Part shown: one piece after another, positions 1-10,059 of the stretch
Numbering within the stretch: the stretch's first letter is position 1
Layout of the letters: the number at the start of each line of letters is the position of its first letter
Assembly: GCA_023091665.1 (NCBI GenBank)
Contig: JALJCQ010000017.1
Span: forward strand, 2,418,001 to 2,482,000
Direction of reading: 5' to 3'
Source: Pythium myriotylum
Lineage: Eukaryota > Oomycota > Peronosporomycetes > Pythiales > Pythiaceae
DNA length: 64,000 nucleotides
Translations under genes and position numbers: made by a program
Notes under the pieces: generated by a model
Databases searched by the model: none
The model's input: only the letters and a program-made list of their open reading frames with translations
What the model was told of the DNA's origin: nothing

Positions 1-144
1 GGGGAAGCCGACGACTCTCAAGCGGCCGACTTGAAGCGCTGGGGCAAGACCGCCAGCGGCGTCCGCTGCATCAAGGACAAGGACACTCGTGTGCGCCGGT
101 GGGATCGTCCCCCCGCCACGACAAGGCAAGGTTACGGTCTCTAG
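1..144 (+). CDS. partial open frame at left edge, unrecognised
   Basis: A reading frame enters from the left edge in frame 1 and ends at a TAG at 142-144, giving 47 residues rich in Lys, Arg and Asp. I recognise no family. It may be the 3' end of a gene or of a retroelement lying outside the window. Only the open frame and the stop are seen; everything else is undetermined. Confidence 0.2.
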   Translation, partial: GEADDSQAADLKRWGKTASGVRCIKDKDTRVRRWDRPPATTRQGYGL

Positions 145-1442
145 TGCTGGGCGCTAGCGGATCTTACGCCCCAAGGAAGCCGCATCCGTCTCATCGGCTG
201 CGCACAAGTACTCCGAGCCCCTGCGTGTTGAGCAGGCGTGTTTCTCGGCCCGGTACGACCCCCGGCCCAACTCTGCGAGACGGTCTCCTCGCGGAGCTCA
301 GCTGGCCGACCCCAGAGGCTTCACGACCCTCTGGCTTCCCCTCCCCCGACTTCGGTGCCAGAGCGCCCACGGTTCACCCCCACAGCGACTTTCGTGGGGT
401 GTAACGTCTGTTGGTAGCTCACTAGCACCAAGAACCCAAGGCCTGTTGGCGAGTGGTCAGCTGTCACAAGCAGTCGCTGTGCAGTGATTTTGCTGACCCA
501 CTCTACCACAATATCACAACTTCTTTGAAGCGGAGACCCGAAACTCTGACACGACACTACAACTAGACCCTCACAAGTCTAGAGGCAGCGAGAAAGAACG
601 GCTTGGAGACGATGGAGCTCTTGGAGAACTCCCACGGGGAACTTGGCAGGAAGCGCAGGCAAAACCACCCGGCCCTCGGCCAGACTGATCACATCGGATC
701 GCGACGGTGCCCAAAACAGGCGGCCGATCGGCCAGACTGATCACTTCGAAACTCTTAGTAACTTCCTCGAGATACTGACGGGCTACTGCTGAGTGGGGAT
801 CAGGGGGCTTCTGCGAGAAGGAGGAAAAATTGTGGACTGACTCCCACGGAATTAGCGGCGGAGAATCGCCCCCTTTCCGTGGGTTATTGGGTGGCAAGCA
901 CCCATTCCTACCTACTGAAATCTGTCAAATATAAGGTTCCTACTCCTACTGTTTTTATGTGAGGCTTCTGACTACAGAGAAATACGATAACTTGCACCGC
1001 CGAATCTGGAATACGGAATCTTGACTTGGACGCCAGACTGTTCACTTCGTCTTGATTTGGGTACTAAGGGTACGCCAGACTGATCACTTCCTTGGGACTT
1101 GGTCGTGCACACCTTCACCTGACTAGTCACCTAGTGCTCGCAGAAACTCATGTCCACGGAAACGGGGCGCTATACCACATACACATGATATATCAATTCG
1201 TACTTAGAAGAATCCAAACAGTATATCCGTACTTTATTGAGTCACCACTGTATTGAATACCTTGAGCACTCTCCAAGTGCCAAGTCCTTGGCGGCCAAGT
1301 CGATGGCGACGACCGATGTGCGTTCTAGAAGGAGACATATGCGAATGTGTCAGATCCATATAGCCAAGGCAAGAAGGCGAAACTTACTCTGGCAGAGTCG
1401 ATGCCTTGATCACCGCGGTTAGCGTGGGCTTCATGCGTGCGA
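145..1442. other. non-coding stretch with a recurring 16-bp motif
   Basis: No convincing gene is present; the short open frames here are low-complexity and lack family signatures. Four close copies of GCCAGACTGATCACTTC lie at about 679, 731, 1032 and 1074, all on the plus strand. Confidence 0.4.
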
Positions 1443-1971
1443 TCATTGAACGTCACTGAGGCACTTGCCGCGATTGTACTTTCGCTTCTTGACGAGGGAG
1501 GTCTCATCGATCTTAACGATGCGACCCTTCCCTTTGACCTACATAGTACAGTACGTTAGAGTGGTGATACCAGTGAATGAGGAGTAGCTGCATCCACCTT
1601 CAAGTTAACACGAATCATTTTCTTCGAGCAGAAACCGCAACAGAGATCATACCACTCGGTGTTGGCCTTCTCCGACGCCTTGACGTAGGCGCGCACCAGC
1701 GCCGTCGACACTCTCGTGGCGAAGATGAAGAGGATGATCACACGCGCAGTTGCAGCGCCAGCGGAGCATTTTTTCGTGCAAAGTCCTGAGCTGCGCGCAG
1801 TTGGGGGAGTGCATTTGCGAGCGCAGCAGCGCGACACGGGACTGCCGCAAGCTCGTCCCCACTCCCGCACGCAGCTATGAATGCATTGTGCGAGAAATCG
1901 CCGGTCACGGAGACGTCGTTCTCGTATCGAGGGTCTGCCCGAGGAGTCGGATTTGTGTACTCATTCTCCAT
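1443..1971 (-). pseudogene. Merlin / IS1595-like DDE transposase relic
   Basis: The minus strand holds pieces of a transposase in several frames. At 1443-1544 it reads IVKIDETSLVKKRKYNRG, which matches the start of the ISXO2-like DDE domain (first catalytic Asp followed by Glu, then KRKYNRG) of Merlin/IS1016-type transposases. Upstream, about 1560-1700, it reads ANTEWYDLCCGFCSKKM, which resembles the Trp-Tyr/Cys-rich stretch that precedes this domain in the family. The frame then ends at a TGA (1443-1445), and I could not find the rest of the DDE domain. Frames switch between the pieces, so this is a dead copy. Terminal inverted repeats were not identified. Confidence 0.55.
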
Positions 1972-2265
1972 TTTTGAGCACGCGCGAAGGGAGAAGAAGG
2001 AGTTTGAAAAACACCTTCGAATGGGCGGGAACTGAAAAGGATGTCACCGTAATGTTCCACTTAAGTACGAGTAGTTATTTAACACGATGTGTACTGATAA
2101 GTGGGGAGAGCCGTTGTTCCCGCCGGCGCTCAAGGTCCCTGGTTGCCCGCGCGCTGTTCGTCTTGGAGATGAGAGTGCGAAGGGTGGACTTGTCATGAAG
2201 CCGAGAGGTGCCCCACAGTGGAAGGACCGAGCTGAGGGCAGGGTGCGGGACATATTGGAGCGTGC

Positions 2266-2305
2266 GTCGCTTCGATAGGCTTCCCAGCAAGCCTATCTAA
2301 GCGAC
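2266..2305. repeat. 17-bp inverted repeat, 6-nt loop
   Basis: The arms at 2266-2282 and 2289-2305 are complementary except for one base. They form a strong hairpin in otherwise gene-free sequence. It could be the remnant of a small transposon end; there is no sign that it is a terminator of a specific gene. Confidence 0.45.
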
Positions 2306-2713
2306 ACATCCGAGGTAACACTCGAGCAGCAAGGACAAGAACGAGAATGTTTGCCCTTCACTACAGCGAAAGCGAGTGCTCGACTCGCTCATGCTGCATT
2401 CCTTGAAAACAGTGGCAAATAGTAATGCAGCGTATTTGAACATCCTCCAAGGTTCACACTCGTTTCAAGGTGAAATGGCTTGGCTGTCACAGATCGTGAT
2501 CTTAGCGCTGGATGGCGGACGGTTTTGGATACGACGAATATCCAAAGTAATAACTAATGGTACGACTACACTGGTTGAGACCGCCGTTAGTCTCATGTTA
2601 TCTACAACTGTTGGTGGCAGCATATTATATTCCTTGTCTCGAGTTATCGTAGAAGTCAAGATGCAGCCCACATGCCCGTCTTCACTTTTTTTGTACAATA
2701 CTAGAGCTTGTTA
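2306..2713. other. displaced 3' flank of a subtilisin gene
   Basis: No gene. The part from about 2613 to 2713 is a close copy of 11510-11624, the sequence just downstream of the subtilisin stop at 11623. It is therefore the original 3' flank of the subtilisin gene at 8458, pushed away by the copia insertion. Confidence 0.7.
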
Positions 2714-2718
2714 ACTAC
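2714..2718. repeat. target site duplication ACTAC (left)
   Basis: ACTAC immediately precedes the TG of the left LTR. The same five bases follow the CA of the right LTR at 8457-8461. Confidence 0.9.
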
Positions 2719-3017
2719 TGTTAAAGGTACGAGGGAGCGATTGACTTGAGCAGAAGGGAGTAAAACGAGAAGTCTATTTAGAGAGTAGAGAGGAAAGAGG
2801 GAGAGAGAGCGAAGAGAGAACAGGGGCTCATTAGGAGTCCATGATTCTAGGGGAGCGGTACGAGGAGAACTGAATAGGAATCCACACCTATCCCTCCATA
2901 GGTCCAAACAGTAGTAGTAATATCAATGAGAAATAATAGGTTCTGGTACAGATAGAAGAACATCCGATATAGGTTTTAGGAGAGGATAAATTGTGACACA
3001 CTGATACATCATCAACA
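2719..3017 (-). repeat. 3' LTR of the copia element
   Basis: 299 bp, TG...CA ends, by eye identical to the LTR at 8158-8456. In the element's own direction this is the downstream LTR. Confidence 0.93.
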
Positions 3018-3032
3018 GCCTCCCTGTCTCTG
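3018..3032 (-). other. polypurine tract of the copia element
   Basis: Directly upstream of the 3' LTR, the minus strand reads AGAGACAGGGAGGC. This purine run is the expected primer for plus-strand DNA synthesis in LTR elements. Confidence 0.6.
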
Positions 3033-3457
3033 TTGTGTCATATTTTAAATTTTCTAGCAGACGGTTTCTGAATATTCCATAAATGGTGGGATAGTGCAGT
3101 TGTTCGAAATTAGTGACCGAACGCGACGGTTTCCAGACCTGGTCTTGAAGGGCACGTAGCGAAAAAGTGCGTAGTATCGATTTTCCTGAAAATTCGCATG
3201 CTAACAGCTTGGCAGACGTTCCTTTGATTTAACTGCTTAAAAAATACGGCACGAAATCAGTTCATGGCGAAATGGGAGCGTCAAAACAGTGAAACCGCTT
3301 CAAACCATGTCACTTTACTGAAACCGGTGACATGCGCGTTCCGTGTCACAGCCGTATATCTACGACTAGCGAAATAATACTGGAATGAAATTATCCAAAA
3401 AAGGCATATTAGGTATATTTATTGGTAATATACATGCGTATTTCATTGTTTAACCTT

Positions 3458-6400
3458 CTAGATATTCTTTTTAGCCATGTCTCTTCGGAGTACTTGGTTC
3501 CTAAGGTACAAGAACTGTGGCTTTGATAGAGGCTTGGTGAAGATGTCGGAACCATTTCAGTTGTCTTGCAGTATTCAATCGCAATGACCTTTCTCTCGGT
3601 CTTTTCTTGCACAAAGTGGTATCGTATGTCAATGTGTTTTGATCGACCATGTAGTTCTGGGTTGTTGGCAAGTTTAACACAGCTCTGATTGTCTTCAAAC
3701 ACAGTGATTGGACCATGTTGAGCTAGATCCATCTCATTTAAAAGGTGTCTAAGGAAGAGCACCTCCTGCACACAATGACAGAGAGCAATATATTCAGCTT
3801 CTGTGGTGGATAGTACTACTGTGTGATGCTTACGCGACAGCCAGGATATTGGACTGTTACAGAACAGAGTGATGTAGCCACCGACAGATCGTCTTGTGTT
3901 TGCACAGTTCGCATAATCTGCGTCTGAATAAGCACTCAAGTATCGCTTGCTGTGCATGAGATGCATGTTGGAGCGACCACCAAGGACGATGCCGAGGGAT
4001 GTGGTCCCCTTGAGGTATTTGAGACCTCGCTTTACTGCTTCCCAGTGAGGTAGCCCAGGATTAGAGCAGAACTGACTCACTTCGCGAAGAAAGTTTGCTA
4101 GATCTGGACGAGTCCCCATCATTAGGTACATGAAACTACCAACGGCCTCCCGGTAAGGGATATTTGACATTCGGTTCACATCCTCTGGAGTACTAGGACT
4201 CATATCCTTGCTTAGCTTGACACTGGGGTCAAGTGGCATAGCCACAGGAATTGCACTCGCATGGTTGAAGCGATCAAGAATGGTTTCTGCATATTTTGTC
4301 TGATGCAAAGTAATTGTTCTATTGTTATGGTTGCGAATTATTGACCAGCCAAGCAAATATGTTGCCTCCCCCAAATCTGACATCTTAAATCGTTTATGAA
4401 GTGCAGATTTTTTGATCTTATTGATCGTGGTTAGCTTGGATGCTAGGAGTAATAGGTCGTCCACATAGACTGCAACGTACAAAAGGTCTTCATCAAAGCT
4501 TCCTATGAAGACGCATCGGTCTTTGACAAGGCGTCGAAAACCTAAGCCAGCGAGGAACTCACACAGCGTCTCATACCAGACGCGAGGAGCTTGTTTGAGT
4601 CCATAGAGACTCTTGTTTAGTTTGCATACCTGACCTTCTTTTCCAGGAACTACATACCCCTCGGGTTGAGTCATATAGATGTCCTCATGTAGCTTTCCAT
4701 TGAGGAATGCTGTTTTTACATCCATCTGATGGATTTCCCAATCGTTGAGAGCACCCATGGTAAGAAGAAGGCGCAAGACTTCCATTCTAATGACAGGAGA
4801 AAAGATTTCATTGTAATCGATCCCATACTCTTGCATATAGCCTCGAATGACGAGGCGGGCTTTGTAGCGATCGATTTCTCCTGTTCCCTTATACTTTACT
4901 GCCCATACCCAACGGCAACTGAGGATTCTCCGCCCAACCGGTGGAGGAATCAACGTCCAAGTTTTGTTCTCCATCAAAGAGTGGTACTCAGAGTCCGCTG
5001 CTGACTTCCACAGCGACTGCTCTGGCGAAGCCATCGCAGCCTTGTAGGTACGTGGTTCAGTAATGTGGCGTGATGCCAAAAGGGCATGGATAAGATCGAT
5101 TCGCTGGTGGGTCTCAGTCACATCTTCATGTGAATTGATTACCTTTTCCTTTGCCTCGTCTGGGTAGGATGGGTGCGGATCCACATCTATGTTCGGACGG
5201 AGGCATTTAGAAGGTCCATTCTCAGTGTCAAAAGATACGCGTTTGGATCCAGCGCGGAAGACATATTCAACAGCTGGTGCATCTTCCATAGGGCAAGGGG
5301 ATTGCAAACGAGACGTCAAATGTGGATGGGTTGCTCCTGTGATAGGAGCCGCTGTCCCTGATGGCGTCGAGGGTTGAAGTGGAATTTGTGGTGGTTCCAC
5401 AGTAGTCTGAGGTACCGTAGGATGGAGAAAGGCAAGTGTTGGGAACACATTCTCCCGGAAAACGACGTTGCGACTGTATACCACAGTATTTTCATGTAAG
5501 TTTAACAATTTGAAACCCTTTTTATTGTTTGGACGCCCAATGTACATGCATCGGACTGCCCTAGGTTCGAGTTTGGCTTGGTCTTGGATATGGGCATAGG
5601 CTTCGCATCCAAACACCTTGAGAAACTCGCGTGGAGCCGGCTTGTTGTGCCAGGGCTCATAGGGCGTGAGACCCATAGTTGCTGCGCTTGGTGTGCAATT
5701 GTAAACATCATTTGCATGTCGGGCTGCCTCCCCCATAGCTCTTTGTCTAGATTTCCATCAATAATGAATGCACGTAGTCGTTCTTGCAATGTGCGATTGC
5801 GGCGTTCAGCTATGCCATTCTGAGCAGGGGTGTATGCATTTGTGAAGCGAAGTTTGGTGCCATACTTTGCGTTGATACTACGGCCGAGTTTCTCGTACTC
5901 TTTGGCATTGTCAGCTTGGAGTGCTTGAATTTCTGGATCGTAGTGATTGTCACGATATTCCAGAACTCCAACTTCTGTGCTGAATTGAGCAACCGCCTCC
6001 CTACGGAAATGCTCGTAGCACTCCTATAGCTCAGAGCGCTTTTCGATGATATAAAGGTATCCAAAGCGGGAGTAGTCATCAATGAAGGTCAGAAAGTACC
6101 GACCTCCAGAAAGAGTACGGACGGGAAAAGGGTCACCTATATCAGAATGAACTTTCTGAAGGGGATAAGTGGAACGTGTAACGGGTTGTTTATTAAATGG
6201 AGATTTATGCGACTTCGCGTACACACATGCAGGACAGAAAAGTTCTGTACGGAAGTCTGCATCAGTAAGATGCATCCCAGAAAGCTCACCACGCTTATGC
6301 ATCTCCTGCATCAAACGAAAGTTAATATGACCAAGTTATTTGTTAGCAAGGATAACTTTGGAGAGCTCACCTGGTTGTGCCATAGCAGCAGTGGCATGAT

Positions 6401-6860
6401 GCGGGCCAGGAGTTGCTGAGAACCGGTATAGTCCCGTAGTAGGATGGAGCTTGGTAATGATCTTGTAGCGGTGAGCGTGGAAGACGCTCAAACGTGAGTT
6501 TGAAGTCTTCTCTGACCGCTTTTGCCACTGAGAGCAAGTTGAAACGGAGTTCTGGAGCAAACAGAACATCGTTGAGGGTGAGAGTGCGCATGGTACCCTT
6601 CGAATCAGGGACTTGCAGGGAGATAGCTCCAACTCCTCGAATGGGGATCTGTTTCCACCACCGACTGTGATGTCACCACTGGCATCGTTCATGTTGGTAA
6701 ACCACGCGCGTTCAAAAGCGACATGGCGCGTGCAGCCAGAGTCGATCGTCCATGTCTGCTCAAGGCTGAGTGAAACAGCTGAGAGACTCATGATCAGATC
6801 GATCGTGGTGGTGACGGCAACCATAGCATGCTCTGTGCTGTGCCCTTGCTGGTACGACTC
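3458..6860 (-). pseudogene. copia pol polyprotein, interrupted
   Basis: Domains in order on the minus strand: aspartic protease (WTIDSGCTRHV, about 6755); GAG-pre-integrase region (LGHIN, about 6325) with CPAC; integrase (HSDIGDP and FIDDYSR, then NGIAERRNR near 5800); reverse transcriptase (PEGY..., SLYGLKQAPRVWY, and YVDD near 4460); and RNase H (SDADYA, STTEAEY, SKHIDIRYHF) ending near 3458. Breaks seen: paired frame changes near 6650 and 6480, TAA at about 6336, TAG at 6024-6026, a one-base change in a run of five G near 5735, and a frame change near 3560. The main open part, about 3565-5735, keeps the catalytic motifs of reverse transcriptase and RNase H. Pol follows gag in the same frame after a TGA. 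Confidence 0.88.
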
Positions 6861-8153
6861 TCAAGCGCGCCTGGCGTTGAGCAGCGCGTCGAGATCGACC
6901 TTGTTTCCGTCAGCATCGAATACACCAGCAAGTGGCTGGTTCGAGCTGTTAGTGGAGTAGAGGTCGTTTCGACCACGTCCACGTCCACGGCCTCTTCCAC
7001 GGCCACGACCACGTCCACGGCCAGTAGCTCCTCGGCCTCCGTACGGATGGCTTCGGACTGGACCACGTTGGTCGTTCGTCCCACCAGACTGATAGTCTGG
7101 GACGGAGCGAAGCACGAAGTTCGCTGGAAGCACAGTTCCTTCCTTGACGCTGCCGTTCACCAAGTCGCGTTGCAAGGTGTGGCAGCGCATGATATCATGG
7201 AACTTGCGGTTGCAGTACGAACAGCTCAATGGCTGGTCCGCCTGTACCTCAGCCTTGAGCGCCTTCTCCGACTTCGTTTCGGCCGATTCAGGCGTGCAAT
7301 TGTACTGACTGTAGCGAAGCTTGGCCTCCACTTCCCTGGCTTTATCTTCGGCATGGTTGCGGAGTTCCATGTATGGGATGAACTTCCGCGAACCCTTCCG
7401 GATCTGGAGTTGGTTCGACCAGCTATCTGGGAGCGCGTTGAACAGAAGCATCGACTTCTGGCGATCAGAGAACACGCTCTCGATCGCGTCTTGAGCGTCC
7501 TTGAGAGCCTTCTCAAACTCCACGATGAATACCGTGAAGCTTTCGCCTTCAACGTACTTCATCTCGCGGATCTTCCGCTCCACGAGGTACGGGTCGCCGT
7601 GTGCACTGACGCCTTCATACATCTTGCACAATCGCTGGAAGATCTCGTTAGGCGACTCGGTCAGACAGACTGAGAGCGCATGTGTGTCGTCAATCGTCTT
7701 GATGAGGAACGCACGTGTCAGGCGACGTCCTCGTCTGATCTCCTTCGGCGAGATCTTGCTCTTCGTCTTCTTCCTGGTGGGTCTGGCGAGTGTTGCAGGC
7801 ATGGGGATCTCACTGAGGAGAGACGTAGTCTCATCTCCCACGCTGCTGACATCGTCGTCATCTTGGTCGTCGACATCCATGTCGAAGTCGTCTTCGTGGA
7901 TGGCGGCTTCGTCAAGCTCGGCCTGAGTGGGTGCCTCAACCGGCCCGTGTGCGGCTGGGTTGAGGTCTTCGACATCGGACTCGACATCCGACTCGTCGTC
8001 GTCCGACTCGCCTTGATAGTTGGGAGTCTTGATGAAGCCACGTAGGCCCTTGCCGTCGAGAGAGGCTTCAACCCGAGTCTTCCAGACTGGGTAGTTCTTC
8101 GCACCGACGAGGCGGGGAAAGTCGAGGTTGAGGGCGGCTTGCGTTGGGCTCAT
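6861..8153 (-). CDS. gag: copia Gag protein
   Basis: This intact 430-residue frame encodes the capsid/nucleocapsid protein that packages element RNA. The N-terminus (FPRLVGAKNYPVWKTRVEASL) and the central helical part (about 150-290, with LPDSWSNQL) match the UBN2-type copia Gag fold. A CCHC zinc knuckle, CX2CX4HX4C, is at Cys311, Cys314, His319 and Cys324. It is followed by an Arg-Gly repeat at about 375-397, a likely RNA-binding tail. An acidic insert lies at about 48-105. The ATG lies four bases from the LTR, inside the primer-binding site. The frame stops at TGA (6861-6863), and pol continues in the same frame. Long plus-strand open frames across this gene are antisense shadows. Confidence 0.9.
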   Translation of the reverse strand: MSPTQAALNLDFPRLVGAKNYPVWKTRVEASLDGKGLRGFIKTPNYQGESDDDESDVESDVEDLNPAAHGPVEAPTQAELDEAAIHEDDFDMDVDDQDDDDVSSVGDETTSLLSEIPMPATLARPTRKKTKSKISPKEIRRGRRLTRAFLIKTIDDTHALSVCLTESPNEIFQRLCKMYEGVSAHGDPYLVERKIREMKYVEGESFTVFIVEFEKALKDAQDAIESVFSDRQKSMLLFNALPDSWSNQLQIRKGSRKFIPYMELRNHAEDKAREVEAKLRYSQYNCTPESAETKSEKALKAEVQADQPLSCSYCNRKFHDIMRCHTLQRDLVNGSVKEGTVLPANFVLRSVPDYQSGGTNDQRGPVRSHPYGGRGATGRGRGRGRGRGRGRGRGRNDLYSTNSSNQPLAGVFDADGNKVDLDALLNARRA

Positions 8154-8157
8154 AACC
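8143..8157 (-). other. primer-binding site overlapping the gag start codon
   Basis: After the LTR the minus strand reads GGTTATGAGCCCAA. Its complement, TTGGGCTCATAACC, looks like the anticodon arm of a methionine tRNA (CAT anticodon). Half-tRNA priming from the Met anticodon region is known for Drosophila copia. The ATG here (8151-8153) pairs with the anticodon and is also the gag start. Confidence 0.65.
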
Positions 8158-8456
8158 TGTTAAAGGTACGAGGGAGCGATTGACTTGAGCAGAAGGGAGT
8201 AAAACGAGAAGTCTATTTAGAGAGTAGAGAGGAAAGAGGGAGAGAGAGCGAAGAGAGAACAGGGGCTCATTAGGAGTCCATGATTCTAGGGGAGCGGTAC
8301 GAGGAGAACTGAATAGGAATCCACACCTATCCCTCCATAGGTCCAAACAGTAGTAGTAATATCAATGAGAAATAATAGGTTCTGGTACAGATAGAAGAAC
8401 ATCCGATATAGGTTTTAGGAGAGGATAAATTGTGACACACTGATACATCATCAACA
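8158..8456 (-). repeat. 5' LTR of the copia element
   Basis: 299 bp, identical by eye to 2719-3017. In the element's own direction this LTR would carry the promoter. Confidence 0.93.
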
Positions 8457-8461
8457 ACTAC
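8457..8461. repeat. target site duplication ACTAC (right)
   Basis: Same five bases as 2714-2718. Positions 8458-8460 are the stop codon (TAG on the minus strand) of the subtilisin gene, so the duplication keeps the stop intact. Confidence 0.9.
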
Positions 8462-9903
8462 TTCATGGCCGCAGCCTTCAACGTCGCTGCAAGCGCGTCC
8501 ACACGGCCGTAGCCGTACTGGTTGTTCGGGTACGTTGTGTCCGGCGTGCCGCCACACGTGTACCCACTCGCCAGCAGCTTCGGCGTCCGCACAGTCGTCG
8601 TGTAGAGAATATCCCGGACCTGCGAAAACTTCAGCTTCTGGTTGGCTGAGAGAGCCAACGCGATGACACCAGCGACATGGGGAGCCGCGTGCGAGGTGCC
8701 GTCGATCGCTTTGTAGTCTGCGTCGCCTGTGTAGGTGGCAGAGCGAACGTTAATGCCTGGGGCTGAGATGTCAGGTTTGATGAGGCCTTTCTTCGACGGC
8801 CCCTTGCTTGAAAGGCCTCCGAGCTTATCAGTAGTTGTGGTCGCTCCGACACTAATGACGTTCGGAAAGTCACCGGGCGAGTCAACAGATGAGCAGCCAT
8901 CGGAGCCGCTGTTACCGCTGGCAAATACGGGGATGATGCCTGCAGCAGACCATGCGGCGATCACGTCGACGTAAAAGTCGGCCAAACCACCTCCCCACGA
9001 GTTGTTGACGACATGCGGAGCCTTGCTGCAGTCAGCATTCTTCCCATCGGGATCCGTCGGACACAACATAAACTGGCCGCACGCCAACAGACCCTCGTTC
9101 GTGCAATAATTCGTGTTGCAGGCTCTGCAACCGATCCACGACGCACCAGGCGCGACACCGAAACCGTTCGAACCGACTGCCGTTCCCAGCGTGTGAGTGC
9201 CATGACCGTCGTCATCGTACGGCGCCGCCCGCTTATCGAGACCGTCGAACCAGCCATGGTCCTTGCGCCAGTTGTTGCGCAGGATCTCGTGGGTGGCTCG
9301 GACACCAGTGTCGATGCCGCCCACAACGATGCCCTGACCCGTGTATCCCTTGGCCCATGCGTCTGGCGCTTGCACCTTCTTGATTCCCCACTCGATCGAC
9401 GCTGTAGCGGTGGTGTTGGCGGTGGCTGCGGCAGCAGAAGCTGACGCGATCGGGATCCTGGCCGCCTCTTGGATCTCTCCCACCGACGCCAGACCCGCCA
9501 GCTTCTCCACCAACTCCAGCGTCGCGTCCTTGAAGAACAACTGGTTCGTGATCCAGAAACTCGTCGCCTCGCTGAACAGCGGCGTCGCGCCACCAGACTC
9601 CTGCACAACCATCTTGGTCACCTCGCTCTGGCTCGCGACCGCGTGCTTCTGCAGTCGGTCCACGAGCGCCTGGATCTTGTCGCCGCGAGTCTCGAAGCTG
9701 GCTTCTTGGACGGCGTTGAGTGGGCTAGCGGTGCCGTCCTTGAGTGTGACGATGAGGTTGACGGTGGTTTGTTGTCGGAGCGTGCGGTGGACGGCGGGGT
9801 CGACGCGTGGGGCAGCGGAGACAGGCGAGGAGAGACTGGCGAGAGCGAGTGCGTTTGCGGTGGCGGTGAGGGCGAGGATGCTGGAGAACTTGGTGTAGAC
9901 CAT
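8458..9903 (-). CDS. secreted subtilisin-like serine protease (copy A)
   Basis: 481 residues. A signal peptide (about 1-30, ending SPVSA) is followed by an I9-like propeptide (about 31-135, starting PRVDPAVHRTLRQQ) and a peptidase S8 domain (about 172-475). The catalytic set is visible: Asp198 in GIDTGV, His234 in GHGTH, oxyanion Asn331 in SGNSG, and Ser404 in GTSHAAPH. Numerous Cys in the catalytic domain suggest disulfides outside the cell. It should be an extracellular endopeptidase matured by loss of the propeptide. It has no stalk or C-terminal module. The neighbour at 11623 is a near twin. A copia element sits on the stop codon, so the native 3' flank is lost. The ATG at 9901-9903 is supported by the signal peptide and the start motif at 9930-9945. 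Confidence 0.95.
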   Translation of the reverse strand: MVYTKFSSILALTATANALALASLSSPVSAAPRVDPAVHRTLRQQTTVNLIVTLKDGTASPLNAVQEASFETRGDKIQALVDRLQKHAVASQSEVTKMVVQESGGATPLFSEATSFWITNQLFFKDATLELVEKLAGLASVGEIQEAARIPIASASAAAATANTTATASIEWGIKKVQAPDAWAKGYTGQGIVVGGIDTGVRATHEILRNNWRKDHGWFDGLDKRAAPYDDDGHGTHTLGTAVGSNGFGVAPGASWIGCRACNTNYCTNEGLLACGQFMLCPTDPDGKNADCSKAPHVVNNSWGGGLADFYVDVIAAWSAAGIIPVFASGNSGSDGCSSVDSPGDFPNVISVGATTTTDKLGGLSSKGPSKKGLIKPDISAPGINVRSATYTGDADYKAIDGTSHAAPHVAGVIALALSANQKLKFSQVRDILYTTTVRTPKLLASGYTCGGTPDTTYPNNQYGYGRVDALAATLKAAAMK

Positions 9904-9929
9904 GGCTGTTGTTGGTCTTCTTTGAGGGG

Positions 9930-9945
9930 AAGTTTGTGAATGAGC
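9930..9945 (-). promoter_or_regulatory. Inr/FPR-like start region of subtilisin A
   Basis: The minus strand reads GCTCATTCACAAACTT, about 27-42 nt before the ATG. This resembles the oomycete core promoter consensus GCTCATTYYNCAWTTT. The same box at similar spacing precedes the paralogues. Confidence 0.6.
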
Positions 9946-10020
9946 AATTTTGGAGAGACGAACGGATTGTGAGTCCTATCCTATTTGCCCCTCCGTAACG
10001 ATGATGGGTGAGGTTGACCT

Positions 10021-10059
10021 GTTCAACTTCGCTGTCACAATCCGACAGCAAAGTTGAAC
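10021..10059. repeat. 16-bp inverted repeat, 7-nt loop, upstream of subtilisin A
   Basis: Arms 10021-10036 and 10044-10059 are complementary with one mismatch. The corresponding place upstream of copy B (near 13146) has only the right arm, so the inverted repeat is specific to copy A. Confidence 0.7.

Larger units (their letters stand above)
2719..8456 (-). mobile_element. Ty1/copia LTR retrotransposon, complete but pol-defective
   Basis: This 5738-bp element is bounded by two LTRs of 299 bp that begin TGTTAAAGG and end CATCAACA in plus orientation, with an ACTAC duplication on both sides. Coding runs on the minus strand in copia order: gag, protease, integrase, reverse transcriptase, RNase H. 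A primer-binding site lies directly after the 5' LTR (8143-8157) and a purine tract next to the 3' LTR (3018-3032). I compared the two LTRs base by base and saw no difference, so the insertion looks very recent. Pol nevertheless carries two stops and several frameshifts, so this copy probably moved using enzymes made elsewhere. Confidence 0.93.

Noticed and set aside
6828..7673. 281-codon plus-strand open frame
   Set aside because: It is antisense to the intact copia gag, which has a clear zinc knuckle and codon structure.
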